Source: Nocardiopsis sp. CC223A
GTDB taxonomy: Bacteria; Actinomycetota; Actinomycetes; Streptosporangiales; Streptosporangiaceae
Length of the DNA stretch: 64,000 nucleotides
Reading direction: 5' to 3'
Assembly: GCF_030766825.1 (NCBI RefSeq)
Contig: NZ_JASFDV010000033.1
Span: 1-64,000 of the forward strand
Shown: piece after piece, positions 20,725 to 29,095 of the stretch
Numbering within the stretch: position 1 is the stretch's first letter
Layout of the letters: each line of letters starts with the position of its first letter
The notes under the pieces: generated by a model
The model's database searches: none
Seen by the model: only the letters and a program-made list of their open reading frames with translations
Told to the model about the DNA's origin: nothing
Translations under genes and position numbers: made by a program

Positions 20725-21188
20725 CGAACGTTCGCGCCTGGCCGCCCCGCCGCTACGCCGGGAAGGCGTCCGAGCTGGCCCGGATGCGCACCGACCTGGC
20801 CACCGACCTGCACGGGTTCGCCGCCGACACCGTGGACGCGGTGGTGCTGTGCGGCAGCGAGCTGTTCACCAACTGCCTGCGCTACACCGCCTCCGGGCGC
20901 GGCGGCGGGCAGGTGATCCGGACCCTGTGGGCGATCGGTGACCGGGTCTGCGTCGGGTTCACCGACGACGGCGACACCAACGGCCGCATCCCGCAGATCC
21001 CCTACGCCCGCACCGTCGAAGAGTGGGCTTTGGCCGAGGGCGGCCGGGGCCTGCTGCTGATCGAGGCCACCGCCACCGTGTGGGGCCACCGGCCGGTGTG
21101 CGAGTGCTGCGACCTGGGCCGCCACACCTGGGCCGCGTTCACCCTCCCCGACCCGCCCGACCCGCACGGCCCGCCCGAGACCGCATGA
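20721..21188 (+). CDS. RsbW-like ATP-binding regulatory protein
   Basis: GHKL-family ATPase domain alone, 155 residues, as in anti-sigma factors and the AbaA/WhiJ-cluster ATP-binding proteins. The N-box is ELFTNCLRYT, the G1 box DDGDTNG and the G2 box EGGRGLLLIEATA. The C-terminus has CECCDLGRHTWAAF, a pattern often seen in actinobacterial members. The GTG at 20721 overlaps the previous stop (GTGA). No sigma factor or STAS antagonist is adjacent, so its partner is unknown, possibly the DUF397 or XRE protein upstream. Confidence 0.8.
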   Translation: MTNVRAWPPRRYAGKASELARMRTDLATDLHGFAADTVDAVVLCGSELFTNCLRYTASGRGGGQVIRTLWAIGDRVCVGFTDDGDTNGRIPQIPYARTVEEWALAEGGRGLLLIEATATVWGHRPVCECCDLGRHTWAAFTLPDPPDPHGPPETA

Positions 21189-21261
21189 GCCTTCCGGGCC
21201 GCGGACACCCCGTCCGCGGCCGGTTCCCCCTCACATCCACGACGAACGACCGAGGAGCCAG

Positions 21262-22149
21262 ATGCCGAGTCGATCCCATGAGATCCCGCTCCGGCTGATC
21301 CAGAACAGGCCCGAGACCGTCCCGGTCCTGCTCCGCGAAGCCCTGGGATACCCGGTCCCCGACCACACCGAAGCGGTCCTGACCTCCTCGGTGCTCACCA
21401 ACTGCGACCCCAAGGAATGGAACGCCGACGGCGCGGTCCTGCTCCGCGACGGCGACCACCCCGTCCTGGCCGTGGCCGTGGAACGCCAGAACCGCCCCGA
21501 CGACCGCAAACGCTTCAGTTGGCCCGCCTACCTGGCCACCCTGTACGGGCGCCTGGAGTGCCCGACCGTGCTCATCGTGCTGTGCCCCGACGAGGCGACC
21601 GCACAATGGTGCGCACAGCCGATCGAGACCGGTCACCCCGGATTCACCCTCCGCCCGCTGGTGATCGGCCCCGACACCATGCCGGTGGTGGTCGACCCCG
21701 CCCAAGCCCGCGCCCTGCCCGAACTCGCGGTGCTGTCCGCGCACGCCCACGGCGGGCACGACGGGCGGGTGTTGCGGGCGCTGGTGGAGGCGTTGGATTC
21801 CGCTGGTGAGACGAACCGTCCGTTCTACTATGACTATGTGCTGGCCGGTCTCAACGAGGCGGCCCGTAAGGAGCTGGAGGGCTTGATGTCCGTGGACACC
21901 TACGAATGGCAGAGCGACTTCGCCCGCAAGTACGTCGGCATCGGCCGCGAAGAAGGCCGTGAGGAAGGCCGCGAGGAAGGCCGCGAAGAGGGGGTCGCCA
22001 ACAGTGTGCTCCGCATCCTCAACAAGCGGGGACTGACCGTCTCCGACGACGTCCGCGAACGGATCCGGTCCTGCGACGACCTGGACACCCTGAACTCCTG
22101 GGTGGACAGGGCCCTGGACATCGACCGCGCCGAGGACCTCTTCGACTGA
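21262..22149 (+). CDS. Rpn/PD-(D/E)XK nuclease-family protein
   Basis: Protein of 295 residues resembling recombination-promoting nuclease/transposase-associated families. The candidate active site is the D of DGAVLL and the ExQ of AVAVERQN, typical of the PD-(D/E)XK fold, at about residues 55-75. Near 228-243 it has four GREE-type repeats coded by 12-bp units (21943-21990), a common feature of this family. The C-terminal helical region is RILNKRGLTVSDDVRERI. The ATG has ACGACCGAGGAGCC upstream and a strong hairpin follows the stop. Members can nick or degrade DNA; activity here is inferred only. Confidence 0.75.
   Translation: MPSRSHEIPLRLIQNRPETVPVLLREALGYPVPDHTEAVLTSSVLTNCDPKEWNADGAVLLRDGDHPVLAVAVERQNRPDDRKRFSWPAYLATLYGRLECPTVLIVLCPDEATAQWCAQPIETGHPGFTLRPLVIGPDTMPVVVDPAQARALPELAVLSAHAHGGHDGRVLRALVEALDSAGETNRPFYYDYVLAGLNEAARKELEGLMSVDTYEWQSDFARKYVGIGREEGREEGREEGREEGVANSVLRILNKRGLTVSDDVRERIRSCDDLDTLNSWVDRALDIDRAEDLFD
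21943..21990 (+). repeat. in-frame 12-bp tandem repeat (4 units)
   Basis: Four units of the form GGCCGCGA(A/G)GAA encode GREEGREEGREEGREE. Copy-number change would alter protein length without a frameshift. Confidence 0.85.
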
Positions 22150-22196
22150 TCCGTGTCGGCCGCAGGCCCCGGATCGGCCTGCGGTCCCGAACGCAC

Positions 22197-22229
22197 GGAG
22201 CGCCCCCTCGCCGAGCGAGGGGGCGCTCC
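22197..22229 (+). terminator. strong hairpin after Rpn-like gene
   Basis: Perfect 15-bp stem GGAGCGCCCCCTCGC-CGA-GCGAGGGGGCGCTCC, 48 nt after the stop codon. No T-run. Confidence 0.75.
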
Positions 22230-22312
22230 GCCGTTCCGGGCCGCCCACCCGGCGTTCCCGTCCGCGGCCCCCGTGAAAAGGTGAGGGGCGGACACGGAAG
22301 GAAGCACACCAC

Positions 22313-23638
22313 ATGACCACGACCTCCGACAGCAGGCACGACCGGCTCACCATCGGGCTCTCCCTCGCCGGGACCTGGCTCAAGGGGCACTCCTGGCGGC
22401 GGCCGGACAGCCGTGTCGAGGATCTGTACGGCACCGACCTGTACGTGGACCTGGCCCGGCGTGCGGAGGCGGCCGCGCTCGACTTCGTGTTCAAGCCCGA
22501 CTCGCTGTTCGTGGACCCGGACGGGCTGGCCGAATCCCCCGGGTTCAGCAGCCTGGACCCCACGGTGATGCTGGCGGCGATCGCCCGGGAGACCTCCCGG
22601 ATCGGCCTGGTCACCACCGTGTCCACCACCTTCAACCCGCCCTACGTGGTGGCCCGGCAGCTGATGTCGCTGCACCGGATCAGCAACGGGCGCGCGGGAT
22701 GGAACATCGTCACCTCCCTCGACGGGCAGCACAACTTCGGCGTCGGAGAGATGCCGACCGCCGAGGAGCGCTACGCCCGGGCCCGCGAGTTCACCGAGGT
22801 CGTGCGCGGGCTGTGGCGGGGCTACCCGGCCGGGTCACTGCTCGCGGACCGGGAGGCCGGGCGGTACGCCGACACCGGCCGGGTGGAGGTGCTGGACCAC
22901 GACGGGGAGCGCTTCTCCGTGCGGGGGCCGCTGACCGTGCCGGGCGACCCGTCCGGCGAGGTGCCGCTCTTCCAGGCGGGCGCGTCCCCGGTGGGGCGGG
23001 CGTTCGCGGCGTCGGTCGCCGACGCCACCTTCGCCGCCACGCCGGACCTGGACGCGGGTGTGGAGCTGCGCTCCGACCTGCGCCGCCGCGCCGCCGAACT
23101 GGGACGCGACCCGGACGCACTCCGGGTGCTGCCGGGGCTGAGCCTCTTCCTGGGCCGCACCCGCGAAGAGGCGCTGGCGCTGCACCGGGAGGCGCACGCG
23201 CACCTGGACGACGCCCGCCGGTACGCGGCGGTCGAGGCGGTGCTGGGGCTGGACGTGTCGGGGCTGGCGCCGGACGCGCGGGTGACCCCGGAGCTGCTGC
23301 CGCCCGCGGACACCCCGGTACGCAGCCGCACCCACGCCGACCTGCTGCGCCGCCTGGTGGAGCGGGAGCGGCCGACCGTCGCGGACCTGCTGCACCGGCC
23401 CGAGGTGGTGGGGTCGGCGCACTGGGTGGTGGTCGGCACGCCGGACGACGCGGTGCGCGAGATCGGAGAGCGGTTCGCGGCGGGTGCGGCGGACGGGTTC
23501 ATCGCCCTGCCGGGCGGGTCGCTGGGCTCGCTCGACCTGTTCCTGGACGAGGTGGTCCCGGCACTGGTCGACAAGGGCCTGTTCCGCGACTCCTACCGTG
23601 GCACCACCCTGCGCGAGCACCTCATCCCCGGCGCCTGA
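22313..23638 (+). CDS. NtaA/DmoA-family FMN-dependent monooxygenase
   Basis: Flavin-dependent oxygenase of the luciferase-like superfamily, 441 residues, in the group of nitrilotriacetate monooxygenase component A, dimethylsulfide monooxygenase and pristinamycin IIA synthase. Family markers are LAGTWLKGHSWR at the start, EAAALDFVFKPDS, LDPTVMLAAIARETSRIGL, the NGRAGWNIVTS block, and GEMPTAEERYARAREF. It needs reduced FMN from a separate reductase; none is encoded nearby, so a distant one must serve. The ATG has GGAAGGAAG upstream. It is convergent with the lipoprotein gene, 27 nt between stops. Substrate unknown. Confidence 0.88.
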   Translation: MTTTSDSRHDRLTIGLSLAGTWLKGHSWRRPDSRVEDLYGTDLYVDLARRAEAAALDFVFKPDSLFVDPDGLAESPGFSSLDPTVMLAAIARETSRIGLVTTVSTTFNPPYVVARQLMSLHRISNGRAGWNIVTSLDGQHNFGVGEMPTAEERYARAREFTEVVRGLWRGYPAGSLLADREAGRYADTGRVEVLDHDGERFSVRGPLTVPGDPSGEVPLFQAGASPVGRAFAASVADATFAATPDLDAGVELRSDLRRRAAELGRDPDALRVLPGLSLFLGRTREEALALHREAHAHLDDARRYAAVEAVLGLDVSGLAPDARVTPELLPPADTPVRSRTHADLLRRLVERERPTVADLLHRPEVVGSAHWVVVGTPDDAVREIGERFAAGAADGFIALPGGSLGSLDLFLDEVVPALVDKGLFRDSYRGTTLREHLIPGA

Positions 23639-23665
23639 CGGCGGCCGCCCGGACGTTTCGCCCGC

Positions 23666-24289
23666 TCAGACGTCGGAGACGTCGACGACGTGCATGTCGA
23701 AGGAGTCGGCGATCCTCTCGGCGGTATCGCGGTGCTCCTGCGCCTCCGCGGCCGGAAGGCTCACCCGGATGCCGTGTACCACGTCGGTTCCCTCCTCCTT
23801 GACGATCTTCTGGAGGACGAGGCGGTGGGGGTCCTCGACATCGACGGGGCCCCAGTGGGGCTCGCCCGGTTCGAGAACCGCCTCGAACTCCAACAGCGCG
23901 GTCGAACGGTCCGGACCGAACCAGCTCGCCGACTCCCGGCCCTCCAGGGAGACGCGCTCGTAGGACCCGGCGACCTCCGCGGTCTCGGTCTCCTCCTCCA
24001 CGGTCCACTCCAGGGCGTTCTTCCGGACATCGCTGATGGCCCAGATGACGTGGACGAGGAGATCCCCCTCGGGAGGTCTGATGACGCCGGTCATCAATGC
24101 CCGCTGATTCGAGCCGGTCCACTCGGTGTCGAGTTCCCCCTCGTCGTACCAGTCCACCGGCAGATCCACCGTGAAGGTCTCCGATTCGTACTCCACGTAT
24201 CCGAAGACCGGGACCGCCCCGCAGGCCGCGACGGGCGACACGACGAGCAGCGCGGACAGGGCGGCGAGCAGGGGACGGCGGTGGATCAT
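23666..24289 (-). CDS. lipoprotein, tandem paralogue 1
   Basis: Unrecognised 207-residue lipoprotein. A signal peptide with lipobox VAACG ends near residue 23, so the mature protein is attached outside the membrane at the Cys. The rest looks like a compact beta-rich domain: FTVDLPVDWYDEGELDTEW, a central YERVSLEGRESASWFGPDR, FEAVLEPGEPHWG, then a C-terminal helix EHRDTAERIADSFDMHVVDV. The DLPxDWY and the final DSF patterns resemble PsbP/LpqN-like lipoproteins. The ATG at 24289 has GGAGAGG upstream. It has a close paralogue 62 nt upstream. Confidence 0.8.
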   Translation of the reverse strand: MIHRRPLLAALSALLVVSPVAACGAVPVFGYVEYESETFTVDLPVDWYDEGELDTEWTGSNQRALMTGVIRPPEGDLLVHVIWAISDVRKNALEWTVEEETETAEVAGSYERVSLEGRESASWFGPDRSTALLEFEAVLEPGEPHWGPVDVEDPHRLVLQKIVKEEGTDVVHGIRVSLPAAEAQEHRDTAERIADSFDMHVVDVSDV

Positions 24290-24351
24290 GGGGGCCTCTC
24301 CGTGGTCGGGGGTCGTTCGCATAGGAGGGTTCGGGGCGACGCGGCCCATCA

Positions 24352-24972
24352 TCAGACGTCGGAGTCGTCGTAGATGTGCATGTCGAAGGAGTCGACGATG
24401 GCCTCGGCCGTCTCCCGGTGCTCCTGCGCCTCCGCGACCGGAAGGCTCACCCGGATGCCGAAGGCCATGTCCGTGTCCTCCCGCTTGACGACCTTCTGGA
24501 GGACGAGCCGGTGGGGGTCCTCGACGTCGACGTGGATCCACCAGTAGTCGCCCTCGTCGAGGACCGCCTCGAACTCCAGCAGCGCGGTGGAACGGTCCGG
24601 ACCGAACCAGTTCGTCGATTCCCGGCCTTCCAGGGAGACGCGCTCGTAGGACCCGGCGGCCTCCGCGGTCCCGCCCTCCTTCTCCTCGGTCCATTCCAGG
24701 GCGCTCTTCTCGGAGTTGCTGAGGGCCCAGATGGTGTGGATCACCATCTCCCCCTCGGGCGCCCGCATGATGCCGGTCTCCAGCCCCTGGTCCGACGTGG
24801 ACCACTCGATGCCGAGGTCCCCGTCCTCGTACCAGTCCGCCGGCAGGTCCATCGTGAAGTTCGCCAACTGGTGCCGCTCGTAACCGGAGGCGGGCGCCGC
24901 CCCACAGGCCGCGACGGGGAGCAGGACGAGCAGCGCGGACGCCGCGGAGAACAGGGGGCGGTGGCGAACCAT
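24352..24972 (-). CDS. lipoprotein, tandem paralogue 2
   Basis: Lipoprotein of 206 residues with lipobox VAACG, matching the neighbouring gene over its whole length. Shared blocks include SYERVSLEGRES, WFGPDRSTALLEFEAVL, VDVEDPHRLVLQK and the C-terminal SFDMH. It starts at the ATG at 24972 behind AAAGGCCCCC. The two genes are a local duplication; they diverge mostly in the first 80 mature residues. A PsbP/LpqN-like fold is likely; ligand unknown. Confidence 0.8.
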   Translation of the reverse strand: MVRHRPLFSAASALLVLLPVAACGAAPASGYERHQLANFTMDLPADWYEDGDLGIEWSTSDQGLETGIMRAPEGEMVIHTIWALSNSEKSALEWTEEKEGGTAEAAGSYERVSLEGRESTNWFGPDRSTALLEFEAVLDEGDYWWIHVDVEDPHRLVLQKVVKREDTDMAFGIRVSLPVAEAQEHRETAEAIVDSFDMHIYDDSDV

Positions 24973-25172
24973 GGGGGCCTTTCCGTCGAGGGGGTCGTCC
25001 GCACGCGCAGGGCCGGTCCCGTCCCGGACACGGTGCCCGGCCCGCCCGCTCGCGCGGGCATCACATGCGGCACCGGTATAGGACTCCCCCTCCACCCTGG
25101 AGGTTCTCTCCCGCCTCACGGCGGTGCACGCCGGACCGGGCGCCGACCCCCTGTCGGCGCGGCCCTTACCCG

Positions 25173-25727
25173 TCAGCGGGCGAAGCGCTTGAGCGGCTCG
25201 GTGTCCAGCACGACCCCGGTGCCGGGGACCGGGACGGCCTCGCCGTAGGGGTGGATGCTCTGGTCCAGGTACCGGCCCTCGACAGGGCGGCTGTGGACCA
25301 CGACGGCGTCGGCGTCGCGATCCACCAACAGGTAGACACCGATACCCGTCGCCGCGTAGACGGCGGGCTTCTCGACACGGTCTCGGGCGTGGGTGTCGGC
25401 ATCCCACGAGGTCACCTCGACCACGGCGAGGACACCTTCGGGGTCGGCCCATTCCCCCGCATCGTCGAACTGACCGACCGGTGCGAGGACACCGTCAGGC
25501 CGGGCACGCCCGTTACGGTAGGTGTCCACCTTGAGCCCCAACCCGCTGGTGGTGAGGTCGAGATCGGGACGGTGGGCGATGAACTCGCGCATCAACCACG
25601 TGAGGATTCCGGCGTGCGCCCCGTCGGTCACCTTGTGAACCCAGACCTTCCCGTTGAACATCTCCATGCGCACACGGTCGGCCTCGAACGCCTGCTCCGC
25701 GAGGTCTTCGAACAGCTCAGAACTCAT
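25173..25727 (-). CDS. Uma2-family (DUF820) nuclease-fold protein
   Basis: Protein of 184 residues with a restriction-endonuclease-like Uma2 fold, of unknown biological role but abundant in actinobacteria. The domain has MEMFNGKVWVHKVTDGAH near the start, then ARPDGVLAP (candidate catalytic Asp), VLAVVEVTS (candidate Glu) and DRVEKPAVYAATGIGVYLLVD. I use the ATG at 25727. A 19-codon frame, MTIAEHRPPPGDPGVPDEF, ends 11 nt inside the gene in another frame and looks like the usual N-terminus of such proteins, so a one-base indel or sequencing error is possible. Confidence 0.85.
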   Translation of the reverse strand: MSSELFEDLAEQAFEADRVRMEMFNGKVWVHKVTDGAHAGILTWLMREFIAHRPDLDLTTSGLGLKVDTYRNGRARPDGVLAPVGQFDDAGEWADPEGVLAVVEVTSWDADTHARDRVEKPAVYAATGIGVYLLVDRDADAVVVHSRPVEGRYLDQSIHPYGEAVPVPGTGVVLDTEPLKRFAR

Positions 25728-25772
25728 CGGGAACGCCGGGGTCTCCGGGGGGCGGACGGTGTTCGGCGATGG

Positions 25773-25892
25773 TCATAGGGTTCCCTCGGCGGCGCCGGTG
25801 GTGATGTCGATGTGAACCCGGTCTTCAGTGTAGGCACACGAAGGCGATCCGCGCAGGACGGATGCCACAGGATCGGCCACTCTCAAGGTCAT
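25773..25892 (-). CDS. possible small protein upstream of Uma2
   Basis: A 39-residue frame starting MTLRVADPVASVLRGSPSC. Its TGA overlaps the ATG of the short frame that precedes Uma2 (ATGA at 25773-25776), as in coupled genes. Composition looks protein-like, but support is weak and the other strand also has a coding-like frame here. Confidence 0.3.
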   Translation of the reverse strand: MTLRVADPVASVLRGSPSCAYTEDRVHIDITTGAAEGTL

Positions 25893-25983
25893 ACGCAGGG
25901 TCGGCCTCAACTCCACGGACATCACCCGGGTCGCCCGAGCCGCCCTCGTCCTGCCCCAACTGGAGCACGAACGCACCACCTGA
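25834..25983 (+). pseudogene. possible gene remnant
   Basis: A 49-codon open stretch without a start codon whose last 32 codons are strongly GC3-biased and read KVIRRVGLNSTDITRV and on to PQLEHERTT before TGA. It looks like the C-terminus of a lost gene; I do not recognise the family. It overlaps the minus-strand candidate at 25773-25892 and at most one is real. Confidence 0.25.
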
Positions 25984-26138
25984 CCGAAGATCACGAACCG
26001 TTACGAGATGTTGCCGAGAAAGGTTCGCTCAGGCCCCGAGGAGCGTCCCTGCAAGGGGAACGCTTCAAGGCCCTGGAACCAGCATGAGAGCCGTGCACGG
26101 CTCCGCCCGCAGCGCAGTCTCCTTCAGAGCGGGGTGTC

Positions 26139-27449
26139 TCAGTGCAGACCTATGACGACGCCCTGGCCTGAATGGCTGATGTAGGAGACGGCCACGGTAC
26201 CCGGAGCGAGAACGGCGTCATCGAACTCCAGGTTGGTCTCCCGAGCCGAGGCGAGCGTGATCGGAACAGCCCCGTCGAAACCCTGGAACACCGCGGCCTC
26301 CGCCTCGTTCTCACCACGCGGTATCAGATCTGCCGGGAGGAGCACCCCGTCTTCGAGCGCTACGGGTGCGTCATCCCCCTGCAAGGCGTTGGCGAACGAC
26401 TCGGCGATACCGATTTCATCAGTGCCCAGACGCCGCTGCTCTTGCCCGTCCGGCCCTTCGATGCGATACGCGTGGGTGCGATCGGTCCACACTCCTCGCA
26501 AGGAACCGTCCTCCTCGGTCCAGACGACGTCGCCCTCGTCCACTGTGACCACTTCGCCCGTGGCCTGGTCGACGACATGGCCGATCCGGCCATAAGGATG
26601 GTAGGCGGTGACCACACCGCTGGCATGAACGGTCAACGTCCGCTCGTGGGCGTCGGCGGCGAACATTCCCGCCGTGGCCTCGGTCCGCCAGAGTTCTTCT
26701 CCTGTGGCCGGATCGAACCCCGAGTACCCCGAAACGAACTCCTGCCCCTCGGTCATCTCTACCGAGGTCTCACCCTCCGGCTGGTCGTAACAGGTGAAGG
26801 CGGCCACCAGGGTCCCATCCGTCACGACGGCCCGGTCCACGGAACCGACTCCGTTGCAGGCCGCCACATCCGGAACCGACCAAGCCGTCTCATCCGTCCC
26901 GAGCCGATGAGCGACCAACTCCTGCTCACCCTCGACCGTGATCCAGTGTTCGTCGGTGACGTTGGCCAGCCATCCCCGGACGACGTGGCCGGAGGACTCC
27001 TCATCTTCCAACCGGTAGTCGTGCACGGTTTCCCCCGTGGACGCGTCGATCACCAGCATCCGCGGCCGGGCCTCATCATCTTCGGTGTCCATGAGCTGGA
27101 GCGTGAAGTACTGTCCCTGTCCCGACACCGCACCGAATGCCCGGGTATCGGGGAAGCGGTGCTCCCACATCACCCCTCCGTTCTCGCCGGACAGTGCGAT
27201 GGCACCGTCGTCCATGACAGCGGCCACACCACCGGGGACCGGGAACAGACCGCCCAGCGCTCCGACCCCTTCAGGAGCTTCCCAGGTCCATGCGGCCTCG
27301 CTGACGGATGATGGACGCTCCAGGTCCTGCACCGCTTCGCGGGGGCCGGAACCGTCGGACGCCCCGGTCGAGTCGGATGCCCCGCCCGGCGAGCAGGCCG
27401 CCAGTGCGACGGCACCCAGCATGACCACGGCGATGGCCCTTCGCCTCAT
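26139..27449 (-). CDS. beta-propeller (PQQ-like repeat) lipoprotein
   Basis: Lipoprotein of 436 residues: signal MRRRAIAVVMLGAVALAAC with lipobox LAAC, an acidic Ser/Gly linker, then repeated blades. Blade-like segments include AWTWEAPEGVGALGGLFPVP, MLVIDASTGETVHDY, and SGFDPATGEELWRTEA with DQATGEVVTVDEGDVVW. The (D/N)xxTGExxW form is that of PQQ-like propellers. No PQQ-binding or catalytic residues are evident, so a binding or scaffolding role outside the membrane is more likely than an enzyme. The start at 27449 has GGGAG upstream. Its paralogue lies across the IS element at 29096-30379. Confidence 0.78.
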   Translation of the reverse strand: MRRRAIAVVMLGAVALAACSPGGASDSTGASDGSGPREAVQDLERPSSVSEAAWTWEAPEGVGALGGLFPVPGGVAAVMDDGAIALSGENGGVMWEHRFPDTRAFGAVSGQGQYFTLQLMDTEDDEARPRMLVIDASTGETVHDYRLEDEESSGHVVRGWLANVTDEHWITVEGEQELVAHRLGTDETAWSVPDVAACNGVGSVDRAVVTDGTLVAAFTCYDQPEGETSVEMTEGQEFVSGYSGFDPATGEELWRTEATAGMFAADAHERTLTVHASGVVTAYHPYGRIGHVVDQATGEVVTVDEGDVVWTEEDGSLRGVWTDRTHAYRIEGPDGQEQRRLGTDEIGIAESFANALQGDDAPVALEDGVLLPADLIPRGENEAEAAVFQGFDGAVPITLASARETNLEFDDAVLAPGTVAVSYISHSGQGVVIGLH

Positions 27450-27672
27450 ACCGAACCAACTCCCACAACCGCGACTCCTGTCGGTGCGCACTCAGTAACC
27501 GCAGGAAAGATCACCACGGCAATACCGTCAGGCGCCCTTGACAGGGAATCCGAACATCCTTCGAAGCATCTACTCCACCATGAGACCCCGCATTGACGAA
27601 ATCATTTTCAATCGCCTATTGAAACACAAAAGGATGGATATAACGACTTTTTCCGAGCCGATTCCCCATACG

Positions 27673-27681
27673 AGTTAATCG
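27673..27681. repeat. target-site duplication, left copy
   Basis: AGTTAATCG directly before the IS; the identical right copy is at 29062-29070. Identity indicates a recent or undisturbed insertion. Confidence 0.92.
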
Positions 27682-29061
27682 CAGGGCTCGTTCAAGTTCC
27701 CGAGAGGTCGGGTTCGTGACCGATCCCGAAGAACGGGAGTGCGTGTTCGGGTAGGTCACGGATCGCGCGGGTGGTCTTGGCGATGTTGACCGCTCCCGTC
27801 ACCTTCAGCACCCCGATGGCCAGGTTGCGCAACGCGGCCATCGCCCGGGGAGCACTGCCGGTATGGACTGTGGAGGCGTCCTCGCCGAACGTCACGTCCC
27901 GGATGTGGTGGTTGGAGTTCTCGATCGCCCAGTGCCCGCGGACCAGGGCTGCGAGCTGGGCGGCTGTGGCCTGGTGGGCGTCCAGGCCGGTGACGGCGAA
28001 GACCGTCTCGCGGGTCTGCTTCCTGCCGGCCTGCTGCCGGCGGCGGTGGATGCGCAAGGCGAGTCTGGCGTGGGGGAAACAGATGCCGCCGAGGCTGTCG
28101 GCGATGCCCATGACCTTGATCGACCGGGACTCACGGCGCCCGTGGCCCTTCTCCGAGCGGGTGTGGGCCAGGGGCAACGCGTCCCAGGGCAGGGCCGAGA
28201 GCTGGGCGTGCAGGGTGGGCCGGTTGGTCTTGACCACGGCCACGTAGTGGGCCCCCACGTCCTCGACGAGCCGCTTGAGGTGGTCCTGGACGGTGTGCAG
28301 GGCGTCGCAGGTGATCACGCGTCCGGTCAGGTCCAGGCCCTCCAGGAGGGGGAGGAAGTGGCGGGTCTCGTTCGTTTTGGCGCCGACCTCGGTCTGAGCC
28401 AGGGTGACGGGTCGGTGGTGGGTCAGGACCGAGAGCAGGTGGCGGCGCGGCCGGGCGTGGCGGGCCGAGCCTTTGAGGGTTTTGCCGTCCACGGCGATGG
28501 CCTGCTGTGCGGGCCGTGTGTCCTTGTCGCCGTCGGGGGTGTTCTCGGTGGTGGTGCGGTGGCGGTCGGCAAGGTAGGCGTACACGGCGGTGTCCAGGGT
28601 GTGTGGGTCGATGCGGCACAGGACGCGGTCGATGGTGCAAGCGGCCGGGGAGCGCCTTCGGCGCAGCGGGTAGGGGCGCACACCGATGGTTTCCAAGAGC
28701 GCGTTCGGGGCGCGTTGTCCCCATTCGGTGATCTCCTCGATGGTTCTGGCACCGGAGATCACGGCGCAGGCGCAGATGGTCAGGATGCAGGTCAGCGGGT
28801 ACCAGCGGCCGCGGCGTGAGCGGGGGTCGGCAACCGTGGCCAGGTAGGGGCGCAGGTCCGCGATGTCGGGGGTGTTGAGGGGCGCGAGTTTGGCGAGCAC
28901 GGCCGGGACCGTGGATGATGGTGGGGCGGGCACGGGAGACCTTCGGGATCATTTGGCTTCGACACCACAATGATCACGGGTCCCCGTGCCTGTTTGCGTG
29001 TACGGCCTTGCTCTTCCTGAACCGGACGATCTACACCAAGCCGGAACTTGCACGAGCCCTG
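27682..29061 (-). mobile_element. ISAs1-family insertion sequence, complete
   Basis: A 1380-bp element bounded by 19-bp terminal inverted repeats, CAGGGCTCGTTCAAGTTCC on the left and the same with one mismatch on the right (29043-29061). It is flanked by a perfect 9-bp direct repeat AGTTAATCG at 27673-27681 and 29062-29070, the target duplication. It contains one full-length transposase. It sits between two paralogous genes and interrupts neither; it lies upstream of the gene ending at 26139. Confidence 0.95.
27692..28933 (-). CDS. ISAs1-family transposase
   Basis: DDE transposase of 413 residues. The N-terminal domain has the ISAs1 pattern DPRSRRGRWYPLTCILTICA and ISGARTIEEITEWGQ. The catalytic core shows AVDGKTLKGS (first Asp), VITCDALHTVQ (second Asp) and RGHWAIENSNHHIRDVTFGED (Glu region). 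The C-terminal RNLAIGVLKVTG is also typical. Length is normal and there is no stop or frameshift, so the element may be active. It starts at the ATG at 28933. Confidence 0.95.
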   Translation of the reverse strand: MPAPPSSTVPAVLAKLAPLNTPDIADLRPYLATVADPRSRRGRWYPLTCILTICACAVISGARTIEEITEWGQRAPNALLETIGVRPYPLRRRRSPAACTIDRVLCRIDPHTLDTAVYAYLADRHRTTTENTPDGDKDTRPAQQAIAVDGKTLKGSARHARPRRHLLSVLTHHRPVTLAQTEVGAKTNETRHFLPLLEGLDLTGRVITCDALHTVQDHLKRLVEDVGAHYVAVVKTNRPTLHAQLSALPWDALPLAHTRSEKGHGRRESRSIKVMGIADSLGGICFPHARLALRIHRRRQQAGRKQTRETVFAVTGLDAHQATAAQLAALVRGHWAIENSNHHIRDVTFGEDASTVHTGSAPRAMAALRNLAIGVLKVTGAVNIAKTTRAIRDLPEHALPFFGIGHEPDLSGT

Positions 29062-29070
29062 AGTTAATCG
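29062..29070. repeat. target-site duplication, right copy
   Basis: AGTTAATCG directly after the IS, identical to 27673-27681. Confidence 0.92.
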
Positions 29071-29095
29071 CCCCAGCCGGCACGCCTCTGCGTAT

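Larger units (their letters stand above)
25728..26138. other. intergenic region with gene fragments
   Basis: About 410 bp with no firm gene. It holds the two low-confidence frames above and a 16-bp perfect palindrome GAGCCGTGCACGGCTC at 26088-26103, 36 nt after the end of the beta-propeller gene. Confidence 0.4.

Noticed and set aside
26088..26103. Group II intron domain V-like GAGCCGTG/CACGGCTC
   Set aside because: Only a 16-bp palindrome without loop, AGC bulge or a reverse transcriptase nearby.
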